Assembly (NCBI GenBank): GCA_013396655.1
Contig: WBMV01000462.1
Span: 2,831,377-2,895,376, forward strand
Source of the DNA: Campylorhamphus procurvoides
Taxonomy: Eukaryota; Chordata; Aves; Passeriformes; Dendrocolaptidae
Length of the DNA: 64,000 bases
Direction: 5' to 3'
The position numbers and the translations under genes are program-made. Position 1 is the first letter of the stretch. Every line of letters begins with the position of its first letter. The notes under the pieces were generated by a model that did not search any database, was not told the DNA's origin, and saw only the letters and a program-made list of their open reading frames with translations. This document shows, piece after piece, positions 58,391-64,000 of the stretch.

Positions 58391-58849
58391 CCTCCCGCCG
58401 CCCGTCCATCCATCCGTCTGTCCAGCGGCGGGGCACAGCAAGGCTCCCACCCGAGGGGCTCTGCTCGGTAAAGGCTGCAGGTTCCACGGCAGATGAGCAA
58501 CCATTAACCCTTTCGGAGCGCCGCACCCGCGGTCAGCACTGATTACACACCTTGGGGGCACTTTCAGAGGGGAAGGGGATCCCACTGGGACCCCACGGCG
58601 GCCGGGGCCAGGAGCCATCCCCGCATTCATTTCCCACCGGAGCCACAGCTTCAGCTTTACTCCCATTTTTGGCCCAGCTGCCCTCCCTGCAGCGGGACAG
58701 GGCAAGCACAGGGAGCAGGGAAGGACGTGCCCTCAATGCTGAATATCGCCTGGCACCACAAGCCCTGGAGATGGGGAATGCCCATCACAGGAGTCACCCA
58801 AGAGAGGCCCTGCCCTCTGCAGATGGCTATCTGGAAACCACGGGACAGA

Positions 58850-58908
58850 GGAGGTGGGAGGGGAAACAGAGGCAGAGAGACAGGATTAGCCCTAGATCAC
58901 AGGTGCCC
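58850..58908 (-). repeat. Possible MIR SINE relic, reverse orientation
   Basis: GAGGGGAAACAGAGGCAGAGAG followed by a gap and TAGATCACAGGT resembles the reverse MIR core (GAGGAAACTGAGGCACAGAGAGG...GGTCACACAG). Short and diverged. Confidence 0.4.
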
Positions 58909-59957
58909 GATCTCCTCACCCTCCCAGCGCCCTATAACATCTTGCTGACCAGCCTCCTCCGGGAGTCCGCTGCTCCCATTGCCAGCAGGGAGCACGACTA
59001 CCAATCCTACTCAGCACCCAGCAAGTCCTGTCCTGCTCCACCCCGGACAGACAGGAATGGGATTTGCAGGTAATGTCTCTCATTCACACTGCTGCTGGAG
59101 ACAGAGTTTCCAGTTTGGGTTGGGTCTGTGCTCCAGCACTGACACATTTACAGCTATAACCCAGGGTCAAACAAAGCCCAGGAATGAACCCTTGCCTACA
59201 CACCACTAAAGACATCAGGATAGTTGACCTAACAATTACATAGGGTCTCTATCAGATACCACATCCCAGCAAATAGCCCTGGTTGCCCAGGGCATCTCAT
59301 TACTTCACACCCAGACCAAGGTGTGAAACGCTCGCTGAAGGAAGCGATCACCCACTTCATCCCCTCTTCCCAAAAGAGCAGCTCCTAAGCTTGCTGCACC
59401 CAGTTTATCTTGCAGCTTAGCATCCTGCAATGTTTTGCAGGAAATCAATGTCCTCCAAATGCCAGAAACAAGGAGACAAGGCACCAGCAGAGACCAGCAC
59501 AGTAGGACAGGCTTGCTAAAGACCTGTGCCAGGATCTTTACTACACTGCCCTCGTAGTGCATCACTCCAGCCACTCGGGGTGCCAGGCAAGCCACTCTAA
59601 TCACACCAAGACCAACTAGGACACTGCAGCCTCCCCATGAACACCCACAGCTCTGCTCACACCATCAGCAGCTCATTCCCCCATTGCTACTCAGATCAAT
59701 CTGTTGGCACAGCAAATCAGCAATGGGCTAAAATACATCGGCACAGGCAGAGACCCCTTTTTCCTTTGGGTCATGTCACCATCTGGCCAACACAGCCAGA
59801 ATTTGCCTGCTCATGGCAGGATAAGCAGAGCCCATTGCAGAGAGGAGCAGCATTAAGATCCTGGTAGCAATCCCCTCCTCAATTCCACCCTACCACCATT
59901 AGTCAAAACAAGAACCATACAATTCCCATCCAAGGAGACCTCCCAACACTTTGGGAA

Positions 59958-60012
59958 GGAGCACAGAAAGCACAGGGAGGTGCTTGGTCACACAGCAGTG
60001 AGAAGCCATGGA
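59958..60012 (-). repeat. MIR SINE relic, reverse orientation
   Basis: AAGCACAGGGAGGTGCTTGG followed by TCACACAGCAGTGAG matches the reverse MIR core (GGCACAGAGAGG...CTTGCCCAAGGTCACACAGCTAGTGAG) with a deletion. Confidence 0.45.
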
Positions 60013-60789
60013 ACAATGGCAGGGATGTTATGGAAGCACCCATACCCTGCACAGCAGTGCCCAGGGTACCAGAAATGGAAGAAATGAGTCAGTGAATTTA
60101 GATAGGAGCAAACCAGATCAAGGTACTGAGCATTTCATCCATGCCCAGTGCCATGGTGATGCTTGGGAGGCATTATACAGCTCCCCAGCTGAAAACATGG
60201 AGAAGAAAACAATTAAATGGGTGATTTTTTCAGTGTGGTTACATCCCTATTTTCTCCGGGATTTTATACAAAGTATTTGATTGTGATACCAGAGCTGTGA
60301 GAAAGAGCTAACAGCTACGACAGCGAGGTGACAGCCTTACCCACAGCCCACTCGATCAATACAGATGGATCTGCTGCTCCGAGGGCTGCCGGCTCCTGAA
60401 GCCAGCACGCTCCGTTCCCCATGTGCTGCAGCACAACCTGTGGGGCTGTCCTACAGGCCCCCCAAGGTGGGGAGCAGCTTGGGGAGGCCAGGCAACATTG
60501 CACCTGCCCAGCACAGAGGAGAGATGGCAGAGGCCAGCCCTGCTCCCAGAGCTCAGCCTGAAAACCTTGTTCTGGCTTGTTTTCCCCTAGCTTTGGGTGC
60601 CTGACTTGTAATAAGTAAGCCTGAAAAGCAGGCTCCTTTTCAGACATGCCAGGCACCCGCAGCTCCAGCTCGTAGACGCATCTCCAGGGAGTCAAGTTCC
60701 AGGTGCACCCAAAAAACCTCCTGTTTCAGCCAATACCCAAAGGCCTCCGCTTCCTTGTCTGAGAAAAGCTGGGCAGTGCCCAGGCCCAG

Positions 60790-61040
60790 GACTCCGAGGC
60801 TCAAGGGGAAATTGCTTTATAGCAGCCAGTCTAATTGCACTGAAATTATGAGATCAAGCAGTAAATTCATGTCTGTGTTCGTTGCTCTGGGTGGCAAAGC
60901 TGCACTGGCAAGCGCCTGGTCTCCAATTGCTGCAAATTCACGTTTCATTGGAAAGGGAAGGAGGGGGTTAATGAAGGAGAGCATTGCCAGTTGGAAGTGC
61001 TACCTAAAAAGGGTTTCTCCTACTAGCTGAAGCAAAATGG
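60790..61040. promoter_or_regulatory. Candidate regulatory element
   Basis: Unique AT-richer block (TCTAATTGCACTGAAATTATG; CAATTGCTGCAAATTCACG; GGGGGTTAATGAAGG) with homeodomain-type cores. No gene frame. Composition-based call. Confidence 0.22.
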
Positions 61041-61814
61041 TTTCTCTTGCCAGCTTGTTTACTCTGCAGCTGAGAGCAGCGGACCGCCAGGTTTTGCTGC
61101 TGGAGCCCACTGCAGGATCGACGGCTGCGAAACCGGCCCTGGCACTGGGACATCAGCAGGGCTGGACCAGCTGTGGTACAGCTGCACCATCCCCAGCCCA
61201 GGGCCAGCCCCACAGCACCCACATTGCAGGACCAGCATCATCTACACCAGGAAACGTGCAGCTACAGCCCTCCAGACAGCAAATCCTGGGCCCATCCTCT
61301 TCTCCTTTGGAAAAATAATGGTTCTCACCAGTTAAAGGCCAGTTAAAAGCTGCAATTACATTTAACAGAGGTGATTTTACATGAACTGTCCAGCACAGCA
61401 GTAGGGTCGTTAGGGTCCTTTCCATGGGAAGGGTACACAAACCTTAGCAGAGACCAGGGAATAGGGATGCTGGACAGGCCACAGAGGTTTTCCTGTGAAA
61501 GGCAAGCACCAAGCCCATCCTGCCCCAGCTTGCTGCTGCAGAGCCAGAAAATGGACAGAACTCGTTATCCTCTTTAGAAAAGCAGAGCTTGCAGTCCTGT
61601 GCCAAGACAGGTATCAGCCAGATTCCTGTCTCTGGGAGATTTTGGAGTCCACAGGCCAAACTGAAGCAGCACAGCTCTCACAGAGTGCAGCCCGTCCCAA
61701 CTCCGGGATTAAAGCCACCGTGTCTGCAAACAAAACACTGGCATCTGCCAGGAGAGCCAGCCTGCAGCTGCCACAGCCTCGCCATCCAGAGCACGGTGCC
61801 CGGCAGTCAGCGTG

Positions 61815-61915
61815 AGGATCAGGTCCACGTTTTATAGCCTTTATATTAATTACCCAGAGTCTAAATAAGATTAAAGTTTTAATTCCGTCTTCATCTCCTA
61901 GAGGCTCCTGCTGTG
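61815..61915. promoter_or_regulatory. Short AT-rich candidate regulatory element
   Basis: TTTATATTAATTACCC at about 61840-61855 and TCTAAATAAGATTAAAG just downstream form a sharp AT-rich island in GC-rich DNA. No frame, no repeat match. Confidence 0.22.
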
Positions 61916-61919
61916 CTCT

Positions 61920-63672
61920 CGAGTTTTTCCTGGTGCCATGAAGCTTCTCAGGCAGTTACAGCAGAGGGCACTTCTCTGACAGCCAGAGACAGCAGCAGCT
62001 CCCACATCAGGTGCCCGGCCAGCCCCGAGGATGCACCATCCCATCTCTGCAATCCCATAAACCCGGCACTGCTGCAGGCAAAGTCCGCCTGACCCTACAC
62101 TGAAAGCCACAACCTGAGGCCAGCAGGGCCACACGATGATTAAAGAGCAGAGGGATGGTACTGGGCAGTGTCCTAAGGCCATGCTGTGAGTTGAAGGTGG
62201 GATGGTGAGCCGGAGCTCGAGGCAGAGGGTGTCTGCCAGGGCACTGCTTGTGGCTGGCACCATCTGCCCTGCCCAAGCCACCCTATCTCAGCTGGCCAGT
62301 GGGCAATTCACACTCCTAGCCTGGCCCACCTAGGCTGGAGTTTTACAGCCAGAGATGGGCCGGAGAGCAGCAAACACCAGCTGAGCAAGAGAGGCAATCG
62401 CTGCCTGTGCTGGCTGGGTGGAGGATGTGGCACAGACTGGCAGCAGCAGCACTCACTGCCCTGATTCCTCAGTGCCCACGGGGCCATAGAAAATGCTGCA
62501 GAGCCAGAGCTGGGGCTCAGTCCACAAGCACCAACTCCAACACTCAGTGATGGCAGAGACTTTGATCTCTCTGGGCAGGAGCAAGGCCTGGCTCCAGCTC
62601 CCAAAGCACCCAAAGCTCAACACTGGTTTGTGGCCAAATCCCACTCCTGCTGCACCCCATAGTGTCTGCACAGACCAGCTCCAGTTATCACCTTCTGGAC
62701 CTCCAACTGCTGTGCAGACACAGCCTTGGAAAAGCCAACCTGCAGCCAGGAAGAATTGCAGAGGAGAGAGACTGGAGGAGAAGTAGGACACAGCACAATT
62801 CCCCATCTCTCACGCTGCCCATACCCACTGCGTTGAGCTACAGCCACCCCTCTGGGCAGGGTTGCGACCACTTCCCACATTTTGAACAAGGAAAGTGGGT
62901 CAGGAGCATCCTACAAGAGCTTGGGAATGCACAGAGTGTCATTCACCCCTCTTTGCGTGGACAAGGTTCCTCCCCAGGCAAGCAGAACTGTGGCAGCTGT
63001 TGCTCAGGGGACAACAAGCTACTCCAGCTGAGCTGCTGCCACAACCACCCTTCCAGAGGGACAAAATCCTCTGGGTCTGCTCCCATTTTCTTGGGTGTGA
63101 GACATGGTCAAGCTAAGCTAGCAGAGTCCAGCCAGGCCAGGAGGCAAGAAAAGCCCTCCAGGTGTCTCCCCTGTAGCACAGGTTTTGCACGGTGCCCTCC
63201 CCCAGTGCTGGTGGTCCAAATGACCCCATTGTATCACTGTCCCTCTGGTTCAGAGGTTGGGCTGCACCAGCAGGAGAAAGGGCTTCAGAGGTTTTCTTGC
63301 CACTGGGCTCCTCACAACCTGCAGACATGAGGTTGCCTGTAGCCACAGCTAAGGTATGTATGCCAGTGTGTCCCCCAGGGCAGGCTCCCAGCCTGGGGGA
63401 CCTCTGCAATCAGTGGGGAAACCCCCTCCTCTGTCCTCTGCCTTCTGCTTTCTACAGAAGATGCTGTTTCAGAAGCAGCTCCCATTGCTGCAGCGCTGCA
63501 GTCCCTTCTCCCACTGCAGCCCCCTGCCCTGAGCACCCCCAGCTCTTACCTGCTGGCCAAGGGCTGCTGCTCTGTGGTGTCCCCAGCTCTCCTGAGTGCC
63601 GCTGCTGCCTGGGCGGGTGGCTGGGTCTCTGTGGCTGGGGCCTCTAAGCAAACAAATGTGGGGACATCCCTA
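61920..63672. other. Unique GC-rich non-coding DNA, nothing recognised
   Basis: Overlapping frames up to 222 codons (62662-63330, plus) show no domain. No repeat family recognised. Confidence 0.45.
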
Positions 63673-63910
63673 AGCCCCTGCACCCCTCTGAGCCCCTGCA
63701 TACCTCTGAGCCCCTGAACCCCCTGCACCCCCTGAGCCCCTGAAACCCCTTGAGCCCCTGCATCCCCTGAATCCCTAAACCCGCCTGAGCCCCTGCACCC
63801 CCCTGAGCCCCTGCACCCCCTGCGCCCACCTGCACCCCCTGCGCCCCCCTGAGTCCCTGAACCCCCTGAACCTCCCTGAGCCCCTGAACCCCCTGAGCCC
63901 CTGAGCCCAC
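63673..63910. repeat. C-rich minisatellite, 9/18-bp period
   Basis: About 240 bases of imperfect tandem units of the form CCCCTGAGC / CCCCTGCAC / CCCCTGAAC. The minus strand is correspondingly G-rich with many GGGG runs. A minus-strand frame through it reads as a repeated Gly-x-Gln-Gly pattern (GVQGLRGAQGVQ), which is a by-product of the repeat unit and not taken as a gene. Confidence 0.92.
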
Positions 63911-64000
63911 CCAGCTCGCAGGGCCGGCCCCGCTGCCCCCCAGCACATCCCCCGAGAGGGGGAGCAGGGCCAGCATTGCTGCGTGGGGAGGGAGCTGTCA

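Larger units (their letters stand above)
57880..58540. promoter_or_regulatory. CpG island, likely (bidirectional) promoter
   Basis: The strongest promoter-like feature of the window: about 53 CpGs in 640 bases by hand count, at high GC. It holds a GC box CCCCGCCCC (58290-58298) and two ZNF143-type sites facing each other at 58339-58358 and 58371-58390. It lacks a classic TATA box at the likely start. A minus-strand frame from 58069 begins MGPPAAGLLRRAGPLRS, reminiscent of a mitochondrial presequence by its Arg/Leu/Ala content, but no protein was recognised. CpG-island promoters with ZNF143 sites often drive housekeeping or divergent transcription; the genes served could not be identified here. 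Confidence 0.6.

Noticed and set aside
63644..63976. Minus-strand 110-codon collagen-like protein
   Set aside because: The Gly-rich pattern is produced by the 9/18-base minisatellite, the repeat is not a strict Gly-X-Y, and frames shift across units.
1..64000. tRNA, rRNA, CRISPR array, bacterial or phage genes
   Set aside because: No cloverleaf B-box, rRNA core, regularly spaced repeat array or prokaryotic gene organisation was seen.

Overview
The window reads as vertebrate nuclear DNA from a bird. Three observations support this. A 5'-truncated CR1 LINE 3' end (42722-42788) ends in the octamer-type ATTCTATG tail typical of avian CR1. A solo retroviral LTR (41505-41977) is of a type I recognise from bird genomes. 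The few other repeats are old relics (CR1 endonuclease, L2-like reverse transcriptase tail, MIR SINEs) in otherwise unique sequence, and base composition is uneven, with CpG-rich patches and AT-rich islands. The species cannot be told. No bacterial, organellar, CRISPR, rRNA or tRNA feature was seen.

No protein-coding gene could be recognised. The many open frames of 60-330 codons lack recognisable domains. The longest follow pyrimidine- or G/C-rich strands where stop codons are rare, so I do not call them genes. The window is best described as intergenic and/or intronic DNA. It holds one strong CpG island with a paired ZNF143-type motif (57880-58540), a weaker CpG island (29450-30215), small CpG clusters (33650-33865, 36260-36760, 13930-14100), and a dozen AT-rich or CpG-retaining blocks that look like candidate conserved regulatory elements. 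Conservation is inferred from composition and motifs only; no alignment was possible.

Layout. 1-8 kb: unique DNA, a MIR relic, a polypurine tract and a possible L2 relic. 8.2-9.7 kb: two regulatory-looking blocks; the first holds a TATA box, a short open frame and a splice-donor match. 10.7-11.9 kb: two CR1 pieces in opposite orientation. 13.2-17.2 and 19.1-19.6 kb: AT-rich candidate enhancers, an imperfect inverted repeat and a CA microsatellite. 20.0-20.24 kb: a direct duplication next to the only ambiguous base. 22.0-25.7 kb: MIR and L2 relics and a candidate enhancer with an octamer. 26-28.5 kb: the longest open frame, then AT-rich DNA. 29.4-37 kb: CpG-rich patches. 41.5-42.8 kb: the LTR, a candidate enhancer and CR1. 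49.8-55.5 kb: a minisatellite and three splice-bounded open segments, two of them phase-compatible. 57.9-58.5 kb: the CpG island promoter. 58.8-61.9 kb: MIR relics and AT-rich blocks. 63.67-63.91 kb: a C-rich minisatellite.

The most useful leads are the CpG island with convergent ZNF143-type sites, the TATA/short-ORF/donor arrangement at 8350-8539, and the exon-like segments at 51122, 53762 and 54699. Each can be settled by alignment to other bird genomes and to RNA reads.
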